A DNA stretch of 64,000 nt, taken from the NCBI GenBank assembly GCA_021298555.1, contig JAJTGE010000001.1:1445-65444 (forward strand). Direction: 5' to 3'. The position numbers and the translations under genes were made by a program. Positions 1 to 10,200 of this stretch are shown here, piece after piece. The first letter of the stretch is position 1; each line of letters begins with the position of its first letter. Under the pieces are notes generated by a model that was not told the DNA's origin, did not search any database, and saw only the letters and a program-made list of their open reading frames with translations. This stretch comes from Oxalobacteraceae bacterium. Its GTDB lineage: Bacteria; Pseudomonadota; Gammaproteobacteria; Burkholderiales; Burkholderiaceae_D.

Positions 1-2
1 TC

Positions 3-746
3 GATGGCAAAGTCGAGTATGTGCTGAACTACAAAGATGGTCGCCACGAAACCTATCTGGTCGATAACGCACTGATCTCTGTTGGTCGTGTAGCTACTAC
101 CGATAATCTCGGGTTGGAAGCCGCTGGCGTAAAACTTAATGAGCGCGGCTATTGCATAGATGATGCAACTCAAACCACCGTACCGAATATTTATGCCGTG
201 GGCGATTTCACTGCGGATATATCGCTAGTCAATGTAGGAGAACTGGAAGGTCGCTATGCGGTTGAGCGCATCTTTGGCACACCTGCGCGCGATCTGATTT
301 ACGAAAATATTTCGACCATCATGTTTTTAAATCCTGAGGTGGCCGCTGTGGGGCTCAATGAAACGCAAGCACGCAAGCGCAAACTTCCTTACCGCATGGC
401 GATGATGGATTACCGTTACATTAATCGTGCCATTGCTATGGGTAAGACTGGGGGCTTCTTTAAGATTTTGGTCTCGGATGACGACGAGATGAAAATTCTC
501 GGCATGCGTGTGATGGGTAATCACGCTTCCAGCACTAGTCAGGCGATCGCCTTGATGATTGCGTTGGATGCTGGCATAGACCAACTGGCCGAACTGATTT
601 TTCCTCATCCTTCGGTACCCGAAGGCTTACAAGAATGTGCGCGTATGTTGCGCGGCAAATCGATAGTCAAGCCCGAGGTTTTTCAGCTGGATTTACGCTG
701 CTATCGGGTGGATGCTGACGGCCGGGTAGAAAATCTTTACCACTAG
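3..746 (+). CDS. NAD(P)/FAD-dependent disulphide oxidoreductase family protein (dihydrolipoamide dehydrogenase / SthA-like), 5' truncated by window edge
   Basis: Frame is open upstream of the listed Met to the window edge; motif VPNIYAVGDF (FAD-binding) and C-terminal dimerisation domain ending FPHPSVPEGLQE. Confidence 0.85.
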   Translation, partial: DGKVEYVLNYKDGRHETYLVDNALISVGRVATTDNLGLEAAGVKLNERGYCIDDATQTTVPNIYAVGDFTADISLVNVGELEGRYAVERIFGTPARDLIYENISTIMFLNPEVAAVGLNETQARKRKLPYRMAMMDYRYINRAIAMGKTGGFFKILVSDDDEMKILGMRVMGNHASSTSQAIALMIALDAGIDQLAELIFPHPSVPEGLQECARMLRGKSIVKPEVFQLDLRCYRVDADGRVENLYH

Positions 747-756
747 CCGCATTGCA

Positions 757-2016
757 TCATGGTTGATTCGACGCAGGCTCCGAGGGATGAACGACCCTAC
801 TCGCGACCTTCCCTATGGTTAGCCCCTGTATCAATATCGACGAGACGACTATGCCGTAGGTAAGCGCAAGCACAATTTCGCGCTCGGGACCGCTGGGCAG
901 TGAAAGAGCCAGCGCAACAGAGATACCACCGCGCAAACCACCCCACGTCAACACTACACCGGAACCGCGCGGGAGATTAAAATATCCTGGGAAAACTTGC
1001 ACTGGCACCCACACTGTCAGGAACCTCGCTATCAAGGTGAGCAAGACCATCGCCATTGCAGCCACCACCATATTGATAGAAAATGCAATCAGTAAAATTT
1101 CCATACCTATTAAGACAAACAGCACGGCATTGAGAATGTCATCGATCATTTCCCAAAACATATCGACATAATCACGCGTAGTTTCGGACATAGCAAATTC
1201 GCGACCGTGATTGCCTACGACCAGCCCCGCAACCACCATCGCAAGCGGACCTGAAACATGCAGCTTGCTGGCGACAACATAGCCGCCCATGACTGCGGCC
1301 AAGGTAATCATGACTTCAACTTGGTAATTGTCGATGCTGGCAAGCAGTTTGAAGGTTATGTAACCAAGTAGCAGTCCATACAATAGTCCACCGCCAGCCT
1401 CACGCATGAGCAAGCCCAAACCCTCATCAAAACTAGGTACTTTGCCTACCAACAGCACTCCCATCAGGATAGAAAAAATGACGACTCCAATGCCATCATT
1501 GAAGAGGGATTCACCCGATATAACCAAGCCCAGATTTTTTGGGATACCTGCAGACTTTAATATCCCCATGACAGCGATCGGGTCGGTGGGTGAAATGAGT
1601 GCACCAAAAAGCAAGCAATACAGTAACGGGAGTTGTATACCGATGATGGGAAGAATATACCAAGCCGCCATGCCAATAATAATGGTGGAAAATAGCGTAG
1701 AGAAAAAAGCCAATACTAAAATCTGCCAACGATAGGCACTCAACTCAGAAAGGTTGATATGCAGAGCACCTGCAAATAATAGCAAGGACAGCATTCCCTG
1801 CATCAGCACATTAGAAAAATCAATCGCTTTGAGCATGGACTCTAACTGCGTATGAAGTCCGAAATCGACACCTACCCAATGCAGACCCACAATAGAAAGC
1901 GACAATGCCAATGCAGTCGCCATGACACCTATGGTGATGGGTAGGCCTATGTATCTGAAATTGACATACGCAAGGAGTGCGGTAAGAACCAGGCAGGTAG
2001 CAGTGATTTCTAGCAT
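757..2016 (-). CDS. Na+/H+ antiporter, CPA1/NhaP family
   Basis: ~12 TM hydrophobic protein with ALISPTDPIAVMGILK, GESLFNDGIGVV and TWGGLRGGISVALALSLP motifs typical of NhaP/NHE. Confidence 0.9.
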   Translation of the reverse strand: MLEITATCLVLTALLAYVNFRYIGLPITIGVMATALALSLSIVGLHWVGVDFGLHTQLESMLKAIDFSNVLMQGMLSLLLFAGALHINLSELSAYRWQILVLAFFSTLFSTIIIGMAAWYILPIIGIQLPLLYCLLFGALISPTDPIAVMGILKSAGIPKNLGLVISGESLFNDGIGVVIFSILMGVLLVGKVPSFDEGLGLLMREAGGGLLYGLLLGYITFKLLASIDNYQVEVMITLAAVMGGYVVASKLHVSGPLAMVVAGLVVGNHGREFAMSETTRDYVDMFWEMIDDILNAVLFVLIGMEILLIAFSINMVVAAMAMVLLTLIARFLTVWVPVQVFPGYFNLPRGSGVVLTWGGLRGGISVALALSLPSGPEREIVLALTYGIVVSSILIQGLTIGKVASRVVHPSEPASNQP

Positions 2017-2182
2017 AAGTAAATTAATTTATTTTTATTTTTCATTTGCGCAAAGAGCACGCGAAACCCGCCAACTGATACAACTTTAAAATACCAATAA
2101 CCATCCAAAGCAGCTTAGGGCCTGGTGGCAAGTTGAAGCAACCGCCCAGGCCGCATCAATAACAACATTCCCCTACCATCAG

Positions 2183-3475
2183 CTATGACATTATATAAAT
2201 CTGCAGCATGTACACCAGCGCGCCAGCCAGATAACCCAACAGTGCAAGCCAACTAATTTTTTTCAGATACCACATGAAGTCTATCCGCTCTAGCCCCATA
2301 GCAGCCACACCCGCCGCAGAGCCTATGATCAGAATTGATCCACCAGTACCAGCGCAGTAAGCCAGAAATTCCCACAGAAAACTATCGGGTGGGTGCTGTC
2401 CCAAATCATACATGCCCATAGCGGCTGCCACTAAGGGGACGTTGTCTACGATGGCACTTACTATACCGATCAGTAAAACAATAAAATCTTCTCTGCCAAC
2501 GGTATCGTTTAACCAGGATGCTAAGGCTGGAAGAATCCCCGAGTGCTCTAGGGTTGCAACGGCGAGCAAAATACCGATGAAAAAAACTATCGATGCCATG
2601 TCTATACGGCTGAGTGCACTTGTGAGGTTAAGGTGCTCTCTTTCTTCCTCTGTTTTGCTACCGTGAAGCAGGTCACCAACCAACCATAGCAATCCTAAAC
2701 CAAACAATACGCCCATGAATGGTGGGAGGTGGGTGATGGTTTTAAACGCTGGTACCGCAACCAGCACGCCTAGCCCAAGAAAAAACATGATGTTACGTTC
2801 ACGCTCGGAAGTCGTATTCATCTGAGCACCAGATTCAGAGGCGGGTTCAGTTACTTTTTGTCCACGCAACATGTAGTTAATGACAGCCAGCGGAACTAAA
2901 CAGCTAACGATAGAAGGAAGAATCACCGATTTCATAATCGCCAGAGCAGTGATCTGGCCGCCAATCCATAACATGGTGGTTGTAACGTCGCCTATGGGCG
3001 ACCAAGCACCACCCGAATTAGCGGCAATGACAATCAAGCCAGCGAATATTAAGCGCTGTTCGCGCGAATCAATCAGTTTTTTAGTGAGCGACACCATGAC
3101 AATAGCAGTCGTCAGGTTATCTAAAATAGCGCTTAGAAAAAATGTGGCCGCTCCAACCATCCATACCAGGGCTGTGATGTTGGTTGTGCGTATGCGTGAG
3201 GTTATGACATCAAAGCCATTGTGCGCATCTACCACTTCGACTATCGTCATCGCGCCCATGAGAAAGAAAACGATTTGAGCAGTGCCAACCAGCGTCTCCG
3301 ACAAATGCTCACTCGCATGGGCATTGCCAGAGGCTAAGGCATAAATACTCCATAACAAACCTGCACCCAGTAAAGCAGAGGCTGTTTTGTTGATACGGAT
3401 AGGATGCTCAAAAGCAATCGCCACGTAAGCAGCAACAAATACAATGATTAGCGCAGTTGTCATTACAGTACCCAT
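2183..3475 (-). CDS. nhaD: NhaD-type Na+/H+ antiporter
   Basis: ArsB/NhaD fold; SAILDNLTTAIVMVSL, ANSGGAWSPIGDVTTTMLWI, SAIVDNVPLVAAAMGMY motifs. Confidence 0.9.
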   Translation of the reverse strand: MGTVMTTALIIVFVAAYVAIAFEHPIRINKTASALLGAGLLWSIYALASGNAHASEHLSETLVGTAQIVFFLMGAMTIVEVVDAHNGFDVITSRIRTTNITALVWMVGAATFFLSAILDNLTTAIVMVSLTKKLIDSREQRLIFAGLIVIAANSGGAWSPIGDVTTTMLWIGGQITALAIMKSVILPSIVSCLVPLAVINYMLRGQKVTEPASESGAQMNTTSERERNIMFFLGLGVLVAVPAFKTITHLPPFMGVLFGLGLLWLVGDLLHGSKTEEEREHLNLTSALSRIDMASIVFFIGILLAVATLEHSGILPALASWLNDTVGREDFIVLLIGIVSAIVDNVPLVAAAMGMYDLGQHPPDSFLWEFLAYCAGTGGSILIIGSAAGVAAMGLERIDFMWYLKKISWLALLGYLAGALVYMLQIYIMS

Positions 3476-3590
3476 CTAAAAATAAGATCAGGCGAAGTGT
3501 AGATCAGTTAATAAATATTTTGCAACTTGTGTCGGGAGAGGTTACTCGTCTGCATATCGATGCAACATGGTCCTTGATTTTTAGCCACCT

Positions 3591-5192
3591 TCACGACTCA
3601 GGTCGTGTTTTTTCTACATGCTCCCAGATCGTGCGCTCTAGCTCGGTAGACTGTCCCGAGACCTGCAATTGACGGGCTATATATCCAGCATCAGCAATCG
3701 CCGCTAACTGAGAAAGATGTGCTACGAGCATACGGTATTGGGCTAATGCGAATTCAGGATTGCCGGCTGCCAGCACCAATGATTGCAGCTCTGCGTTTGG
3801 TGATTCCGCTTCTTCAAGCTCGTCTTTAATCTGCTCGATGATTTGATTGATTTCTGCCATTGATAAATGATGGCTCTTGGCGTAATCAACAAATTCTTGA
3901 TGGCCCTCACCCGCGAAATCGATATCGCGCGCCATGACCAGTAATTCATGCCGGATCTGATCACGTCGCGAACGCATTTGATCGGTAAAGCCCGAAGCCA
4001 AAATAGCGGCAGGTATGGCAAAAATACCGATACCGACTAAAGCAAGCAATACAGTAATCAGACGGCCACCTGGTGTGACAGGTGAGATATCGCCATAACC
4101 GACAGAAGCTAGTGTAATCACCGCCCAGTAAATAGATTGGGGAATATTTTCGAACTTGTCTGGCTGGGCATCGCGCTCGAGCAGATAACCAAAAGCGGCC
4201 ATCATAAATACCAGTAAAACAATCATGAACATGCCCGCAGTAAGTACGGGTAATTCTTTTTTAATGACGTTAAACATCGTATCGCTGGCAGATGAATAGC
4301 GACCCAGCTTTAACAGCCTAACCATACGAATGATACGCAGGAAGCGCAGATCCAGCGTGCCACCTAGAATGAGCTCCAGCATGAATGGGAGTATCGCCAT
4401 TAAATCCAGCAGACCCGATGGCGAGCGTATAAAATTAAAGCGCGACATGAACGATGTCTGCTTTACGTTTTCTTCTGGGTAAGAATAAATACGCAGTGCA
4501 TACTCAATAAAAAAGACGACGAATGACGCAACATCGAGCACAGCAAAGTGATGTGAAAAATGGACGTTGATGCTTTCAACGGATTCCAGCACGATAGACA
4601 GTACTGAAACCACAATCCAAAAAATCAGAAAAAATTCTATGGCTTGATTTAAGCGGCCACCGTAATCACTAGTGAATAACAGTGCGTGTACTTTTTGCCG
4701 CAGCGTTCTACCGCGATTGAGTTGTATAAATTCGCGCGTTCCTTCAATAAATATCTGAGATATTTTTAGTATCCGTAGCAGCCGTATAACACGCAGCAAG
4801 CGTGTATCCATCGCAAACAACAGACCCGCAAAAAACGGTGCAATTGCCAACAGGTCGATCACGCCGACCACGCTGGTCAAGTAGGCTAAGCGAGGAGATG
4901 ATTTATGCGCGAATTCTGGATCCTCGGGTGCCAAATACAACCGCAGCGCATATTCCAGACTAAAGACACCCACTGAAAACACATCGAATGCAAAAAACAA
5001 GTCACGGTATTGGGCATAAATTACCGGTGCTGATTCCAGCAACAGCACAAATAAATTGAGCAGTATGAGCAGTAGCGTAAAGCGATTGATGAACGATTTT
5101 TTGCCCGATTTATTGCGCTCGTCGAGCAGCAATTGATAGAGCTTGTGTCGAAATGACTGCGCTTGCATAGTTGGAGTGTGGTGTGCGCTCAT
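3591..5192 (-). CDS. Voltage-gated K+ channel-like protein with two tandem voltage-sensor domains and one pore
   Basis: Two S4 helices (DTRLLRVIRLLRILK and DLRFLRIIRMVRLLKLGR) but a single pore/filter TLASVGYGDISP. Confidence 0.85.
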   Translation of the reverse strand: MSAHHTPTMQAQSFRHKLYQLLLDERNKSGKKSFINRFTLLLILLNLFVLLLESAPVIYAQYRDLFFAFDVFSVGVFSLEYALRLYLAPEDPEFAHKSSPRLAYLTSVVGVIDLLAIAPFFAGLLFAMDTRLLRVIRLLRILKISQIFIEGTREFIQLNRGRTLRQKVHALLFTSDYGGRLNQAIEFFLIFWIVVSVLSIVLESVESINVHFSHHFAVLDVASFVVFFIEYALRIYSYPEENVKQTSFMSRFNFIRSPSGLLDLMAILPFMLELILGGTLDLRFLRIIRMVRLLKLGRYSSASDTMFNVIKKELPVLTAGMFMIVLLVFMMAAFGYLLERDAQPDKFENIPQSIYWAVITLASVGYGDISPVTPGGRLITVLLALVGIGIFAIPAAILASGFTDQMRSRRDQIRHELLVMARDIDFAGEGHQEFVDYAKSHHLSMAEINQIIEQIKDELEEAESPNAELQSLVLAAGNPEFALAQYRMLVAHLSQLAAIADAGYIARQLQVSGQSTELERTIWEHVEKTRPES

Positions 5193-5615
5193 GAAGACCT
5201 GCAGGGGATGCCCTAGTAATTAGAATTTTTATCACTCTGCCGCTGTAGCAGAGTATGTATTGACTCAACCACTTGCTAAATGTTCAACAATACGGTTGTT
5301 TGAACCAGCTTAGTAACAGCCAACTAATGGTTAAGAGTGAGAGTGTAGCTGGCAAAATTCAGAGTTGGCAATTGCTTAAACCGATTAAAGCAAGTAGTAA
5401 ATTTGCAATTAATCACAACTTCATGATTCGGTGCTCCTAAACACTAGTGCAATAGCCTATGGGTGAGTATGCTGGCTAGAATATTTCAGGTTGGCAGGTA
5501 TATAATGCCTCTACTCAATTTATGTGATTATTTTAGTAACTTTTCATATTAAATCTACATTAATCTATCAAGTAAAAATAATCTGAACGTTGGTTAAACC
5601 AGCGCCCCACCATCA

Positions 5616-6548
5616 ATGAAATCACTACAAACCCGCATTTACGAAATGCTGGATGGTTCGGTTCACAATCCGGCCACACGCTTTTGCGAGATTTTTATTT
5701 CTGCCGTTGTTGTCCTGAACGTACTGGCAATTATTTTAGAATCTGTGCACGAGCTGCACGTACAGTACGAGTATTATTTTCATATATTCGACGTTACCAG
5801 CGTCATGATTTTCACCCTTGAATACATACTGCGTGTATGGTCCTTCGGTGTTAAATATGCTCAATCAGAGGGCGGCAGCTGGCGCGGACGCAAAGAATAT
5901 ATCTTCAGCTTTTACGGATTCATTGATTTTTTTGGCACGGTCCCGTTCTACCTGCAACTGCTCATGCCCGGTATCGATTTACGATTCTTGCGCTTGTTTA
6001 GACTAATGCGGATTTTCAAGCTGTCGCGCTATAACAGCGCGTTATCAGATTTGGCAGAGGCTGTTAAAACCGAGCGTGAATCATTTACTTCGGCCATGTT
6101 TTTGCTGTTGATTTCGTGCCTGCTGTGCTCGTCGCTTATTTATATCGCTGAAGGCCATCTGCAGCCAGATATTTTTCCGTCAATTCCGGCAACAATGAAA
6201 TGGTATTTACTTACTATTATTTCGGGCTGGGGTAACGTAGAGCCGGTATCCATGGTCGGTATCGTACTGGTGGTGTTAACGCAGGTTTTGGGCATCGCCC
6301 TTGCTGCTATTTTGACCGGTGTGGTCGCTACTGCCTACACGACCCAGGTCGAGCGACGCGAAGTCATGTTTGAAACCACCATACGCGAAGCACTAGCCGA
6401 CGGTATCGTGACCGATGACGAACGTGAAAATCTGGAACGATTAAAGAAACAGTTCGGCATGAGCGATGAAAAAGTTGAGTCCATAGAACGCCAGGTTAGA
6501 GAAGAAAAAGCTCAGCAAGCAAAAATGCAATCAAGTCAGTTAGCCTAA
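5616..6548 (+). CDS. Voltage-gated ion channel, non-canonical selectivity filter
   Basis: S1-S4 with S4 DLRFLRLFRLMRIFKLSR; pore region WYLLTIISGWGNVEP; TVGYGD absent. Confidence 0.8.
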   Translation: MKSLQTRIYEMLDGSVHNPATRFCEIFISAVVVLNVLAIILESVHELHVQYEYYFHIFDVTSVMIFTLEYILRVWSFGVKYAQSEGGSWRGRKEYIFSFYGFIDFFGTVPFYLQLLMPGIDLRFLRLFRLMRIFKLSRYNSALSDLAEAVKTERESFTSAMFLLLISCLLCSSLIYIAEGHLQPDIFPSIPATMKWYLLTIISGWGNVEPVSMVGIVLVVLTQVLGIALAAILTGVVATAYTTQVERREVMFETTIREALADGIVTDDERENLERLKKQFGMSDEKVESIERQVREEKAQQAKMQSSQLA

Positions 6549-6572
6549 CCGTACAAAACAGGAAAGTAGACT

Positions 6573-7322
6573 ATGGAATTCCTTCAAGAAATTAGTTGGG
6601 TAGTGGTGGGTCAGATTATTTTGATCGACATACTGCTGGGTGGTGATAACGCCATCGTGATTGCGCTGGCCTGTAAAAACTTACCCGTAGAAATGCGCTC
6701 TAAAGGCATTCTTTATGGAACGATGGGTGCGATTGTTATTCGTATTCTGCTCATTACCTTTGCGGTCAGCTTGCTCACTCTGCCCTACCTGAAACTCATA
6801 GGTGGTTTGCTGCTTCTTTGGATAGGAGCCAAATTGTTGAGTGACGAAGGCGATGATGCGGGCGACATAGACGGCGGTGACCGACTAGCCACCGCAATTA
6901 AAACCATCATCGTGGCTGACTTGGCCATGAGTATCGACAATGTGATTGCTGTTGCCAGTGCGGCCGATCAGGCACATGCCGATCACAAAATCCTGCTGGT
7001 GACCTTCGGCATCATGGTCAGCATACCGGTGGTTATTTGGGGAAGTTCATTCATCTTAAAAGTCATGGACCGCATTCCTGGTCTGGTGACCGCAGGTGCA
7101 GCACTGCTGGGTTATCTCGGTGGCTCTATGATCTCTGGTGACCTGGCCATCGCTGACACAGTTGCTAGCCTGCTGCCAACGTCTGCTCTGCACTTCCCTG
7201 AATTAGGCCTGCGACTGAGTCTGACCGGAACCATGGGTGCACTGTTAGTAGTGGCTGCCGGTTGGTGGCTAGCTCAAAAGACCCCAAAAGAAGAGCCACC
7301 TGTCGCTGGCAGCGAAACCTGA
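6573..7322 (+). CDS. TerC family integral membrane protein (YjbE-like)
   Basis: IDILLGGDNAIVIALACKNLP and DLAMSIDNVIAVASAA motifs; 24 bp after the channel gene. Confidence 0.88.
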   Translation: MEFLQEISWVVVGQIILIDILLGGDNAIVIALACKNLPVEMRSKGILYGTMGAIVIRILLITFAVSLLTLPYLKLIGGLLLLWIGAKLLSDEGDDAGDIDGGDRLATAIKTIIVADLAMSIDNVIAVASAADQAHADHKILLVTFGIMVSIPVVIWGSSFILKVMDRIPGLVTAGAALLGYLGGSMISGDLAIADTVASLLPTSALHFPELGLRLSLTGTMGALLVVAAGWWLAQKTPKEEPPVAGSET

Positions 7323-7330
7323 TCGACATG

Positions 7331-7379
7331 GGCTACTCGGTGATGAAGCTAAGGGTTTTCTTCATCGCCGTGTAGCCCG
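7331..7379. terminator. Stem-loop between convergent genes (no clear T tract)
   Basis: ggctactcggtgatgaa ... ttcatcgccgtgtagcc imperfect inverted repeat at the convergent end of the terC and methyltransferase genes. Confidence 0.45.
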
Positions 7380-8165
7380 GTAGACATAGCGATTCAGGCT
7401 GAAAAAATAAGCGTCATTTTTTCCTGTTGCCTGTGCATCCGCATGCCAATCATCAATATCGGCCTGACTCAATCCATTACGCCCCGCCGCAAAGGCACCA
7501 ATCACCTTCATCATGCCTACGCTATAGGTAGTGGGGTCGTAGCTCAGATTGAGTATAGGAACGATATCAACCTGCACATCGTCAAATCCGGCACGCTCTA
7601 ATCGCTGTTTGAGGGTACGCGGCAGCTGTGGATGCGGTATGTGCGTATTCCATGTTTCAAGCACGCGGCGCATGCGCGCATCATCTGAGCTAGCCCATAC
7701 ACAGGACTCCCAATCCGTATCGACTAACAACACGCGACCACCCGTGCGTACCACTCGGGCTAATTCAACAAGTGATTGATCTATTGCTTCTACATACTCA
7801 TACACTTGCGAGGCTAAGGCGATATCAAAACTGGCGGTGTCATACGGCATGCGCAAAATATCGCATTTTTCAAAACCAACCTGAGGCAGATTCTCGCAAC
7901 GACGGCGCGCGAGCGACAGCATAGGATCGGCAATATCAACACCGATTACCTTGCCGCTAACCCCTACCTGCACAGCCAGTGCTTGTGTTGTTAAGCCAGG
8001 GCCGCAGCCAATATCTAAGGCGGTTTCACCCACTCGTGGTGCAAGCATGGCGAGTACTTTTTCACGCTGAGCGATGACATCAGGCGTCTGATAAACCGCC
8101 TCGATCTGGCGCGAGGTTTCATCATCAAACTGATCTTGTGCGCTTGGAGCGGTGTGTGTGGTCAT
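7362..8165 (-). CDS. Class I SAM-dependent methyltransferase
   Basis: VGETALDIGCGPGLTTQALA motif I; ASFDIALASQVYEYV; 4 bp overlap with upstream MFS gene. Confidence 0.85.
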   Translation of the reverse strand: MTTHTAPSAQDQFDDETSRQIEAVYQTPDVIAQREKVLAMLAPRVGETALDIGCGPGLTTQALAVQVGVSGKVIGVDIADPMLSLARRRCENLPQVGFEKCDILRMPYDTASFDIALASQVYEYVEAIDQSLVELARVVRTGGRVLLVDTDWESCVWASSDDARMRRVLETWNTHIPHPQLPRTLKQRLERAGFDDVQVDIVPILNLSYDPTTYSVGMMKVIGAFAAGRNGLSQADIDDWHADAQATGKNDAYFFSLNRYVYRATRR

Positions 8166-9436
8166 TGCAATTCATCCTCTTGGTAATAATCGATCATTAA
8201 CATAACCCCAGCGGTGCCCACCACGGCTCCGAACATCACATAAAAAGCGGGGGCTAGGGGATTGCCGGTTACGCGTATCAACCATGTCACTATCAATTGC
8301 GCAAATCCACCAAACAGCATGACTGCAAAGTTATAAGCCAACGCTAACCCAGTGGAGCGTGTATGAACCGGAAACTGTTCAGCCAATGCTGTTGATATAG
8401 GACCAAAAGCAATCGCCACCGTGGTACACAAAATTATTTGCATGATGGCCAAACGCAAGGCCGTGGGGTCTGCCTGCAACCAGGCAAATAAGGGATAAGG
8501 CAACACAAAAAAACACAGCATGGCGACGAGCAAAATGGGTTTGCGACCTATGCGGTCACTCAACACACCAAAAAAAGGAATAGCTACTGTCAGGCACAGT
8601 AGTCCGGCCACTTGCGCTGTAAAGGCATCGCCTAACGGTATCTTTAATTGCGTTTTTGCGTAGGTGGGCATGTATATCAGCACCACGTAATACATGATGG
8701 TGCCTGCCACGACCAAACCAAAACATGCCATCAGGCTGCGCCTGTGATCTCTCCACAGACCCGCTAGGCTAACTGGCTCAGGATGCGACTGGCTAGCTTC
8801 TAAAAAGGCTTCTGTCTCGTCGAGATAGCGTCGTATGTATAAACCAACGGGGCCTATTAACAAACCAAATAAAAAGGGAATACGCCAGCCCCAGCTATCG
8901 ACTTGCTCTGGTGTTAAGCCCTGCGTAATCAACATACCTGCTGCTGCACCTGCCAGTGCTGCCAGACTTTGACCAACCATTTGCAGCGAGCCAAAAAATC
9001 CGCGTCGGCCAGCCGGTGCACTCTCAACTAAAAACGATGTCGCGCTGGCGAATTCTCCACCGGTGGCCATACCTTGTAACAATCGCGCTAACAAAATAAT
9101 AAGGGGTGCTGCGACACCTATAGCGGCATAGGTCGGTGCAAACGCCATCATGGCAACTGAAATGGTCATCAACAAAATGATGAGTTGCAAAGCCGCTTTG
9201 CGTCCTTTTCTGTCGGCATACATACCTATCAGGACACCACCTACCGGCCGCATGAAAAAACCGACACCAAAGGTCACCATGGTCAATAACAGTGAGGCGT
9301 ATTCGCTCTCGGCTGGGAAAAACAAGCGCGAGATAATCACGGTCAGAAAACCGTACACAACAAAGTCATACCATTCGAGTGCATTGCCAATAACGGCAGC
9401 AACGATCTGGCGCAGGGCAACGGGTTTGGTTTGCAT
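8162..9436 (-). CDS. MFS transporter, metabolite:H+ symporter (MHS) type
   Basis: VIGNALEWYDFVVYGFL; GMYADRKGRKAALQ; LSDRIGRKPILL. Confidence 0.87.
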   Translation of the reverse strand: MQTKPVALRQIVAAVIGNALEWYDFVVYGFLTVIISRLFFPAESEYASLLLTMVTFGVGFFMRPVGGVLIGMYADRKGRKAALQLIILLMTISVAMMAFAPTYAAIGVAAPLIILLARLLQGMATGGEFASATSFLVESAPAGRRGFFGSLQMVGQSLAALAGAAAGMLITQGLTPEQVDSWGWRIPFLFGLLIGPVGLYIRRYLDETEAFLEASQSHPEPVSLAGLWRDHRRSLMACFGLVVAGTIMYYVVLIYMPTYAKTQLKIPLGDAFTAQVAGLLCLTVAIPFFGVLSDRIGRKPILLVAMLCFFVLPYPLFAWLQADPTALRLAIMQIILCTTVAIAFGPISTALAEQFPVHTRSTGLALAYNFAVMLFGGFAQLIVTWLIRVTGNPLAPAFYVMFGAVVGTAGVMLMIDYYQEDELQ

Positions 9437-9583
9437 AAGCTATGGTTATTAAAAATCGTATCGGATGGGGTTGCTAAAGTTTAGGCTGCCCCCTGCATGG
9501 TAACCGAGGCCAGAGTTAGGGTACACGGACAAGAATCCGTTACACTTCACCACTTCTCATACAGCGCAGCGCAGGAGTGTTAT

Positions 9584-10174
9584 ATGCCTTTATTAATTGT
9601 AGGACTGATACTTTTTATTGCAGCGCATTCCACCCGTATTTTTACCGATGACTGGCGCTCACAGATGATGGAGCGACTAGGCGAAAAACGCTGGAAACTT
9701 CTGAATGCTTTAGTGTCGATAGCTGGCTTTGGGCTGATCGTGATCGGTTACGGACAAGCGCGGCTGGCACCCATACCCCTGTGGGAACCGCCTGTTGCCG
9801 CCCGCAATATTGCGCTAGTACTTAATTTATTAGCCTTCTTCTTACTCGCAGCCGCCTACGTACCACGTAACATCATCAAAGCAAAGATTGGTCATCCTAT
9901 GGTGGCGGGCGTCAAAATCTGGGCGTTGGCGCATCTGCTTTCGAATGGCAACCTGGCTGATGTGATTTTATTCGGCAGCTTGTTAGTGTGGGCGGTGCTG
10001 ACTTTTCGTGCCTCACGCAAGCGCGATCGCATGAACGAAGTGGAGTACCCTGCTGGAACGGTTTTGGGTACCCGGGTCACGCTGGCTGTTGGCGCTATCG
10101 TCTGGTATGTTTTTCTACAATGGTTGCATGTGCAGTGGATAGGTGTGAGCCCACTGGGCGCCATGGCGTCTTGA
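9584..10174 (+). CDS. NnrU family membrane protein
   Basis: MPLLIVGLILFIAAHSTRIF, KIGHPMVAGVKIWALAHLLSNG; start chosen at 9584 after gcaggag RBS rather than the ORF-track Met at 9497. Confidence 0.8.
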   Translation: MPLLIVGLILFIAAHSTRIFTDDWRSQMMERLGEKRWKLLNALVSIAGFGLIVIGYGQARLAPIPLWEPPVAARNIALVLNLLAFFLLAAAYVPRNIIKAKIGHPMVAGVKIWALAHLLSNGNLADVILFGSLLVWAVLTFRASRKRDRMNEVEYPAGTVLGTRVTLAVGAIVWYVFLQWLHVQWIGVSPLGAMAS

Positions 10175-10200
10175 TGCACGACTGAGCAGCAACGTTCAAC

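Noticed and set aside
3594-3620. cacgactcaggtcgtgtttttt stem-loop with T run on the plus strand
   Set aside because: Terminator orientation is plus but no plus-strand gene precedes it; overlaps the end of the minus-strand channel gene
5193-5615. Possible metal riboswitch upstream of the channel-terC unit
   Set aside because: No recognisable conserved riboswitch core could be identified by eye; only AT-rich sequence with weak repeats
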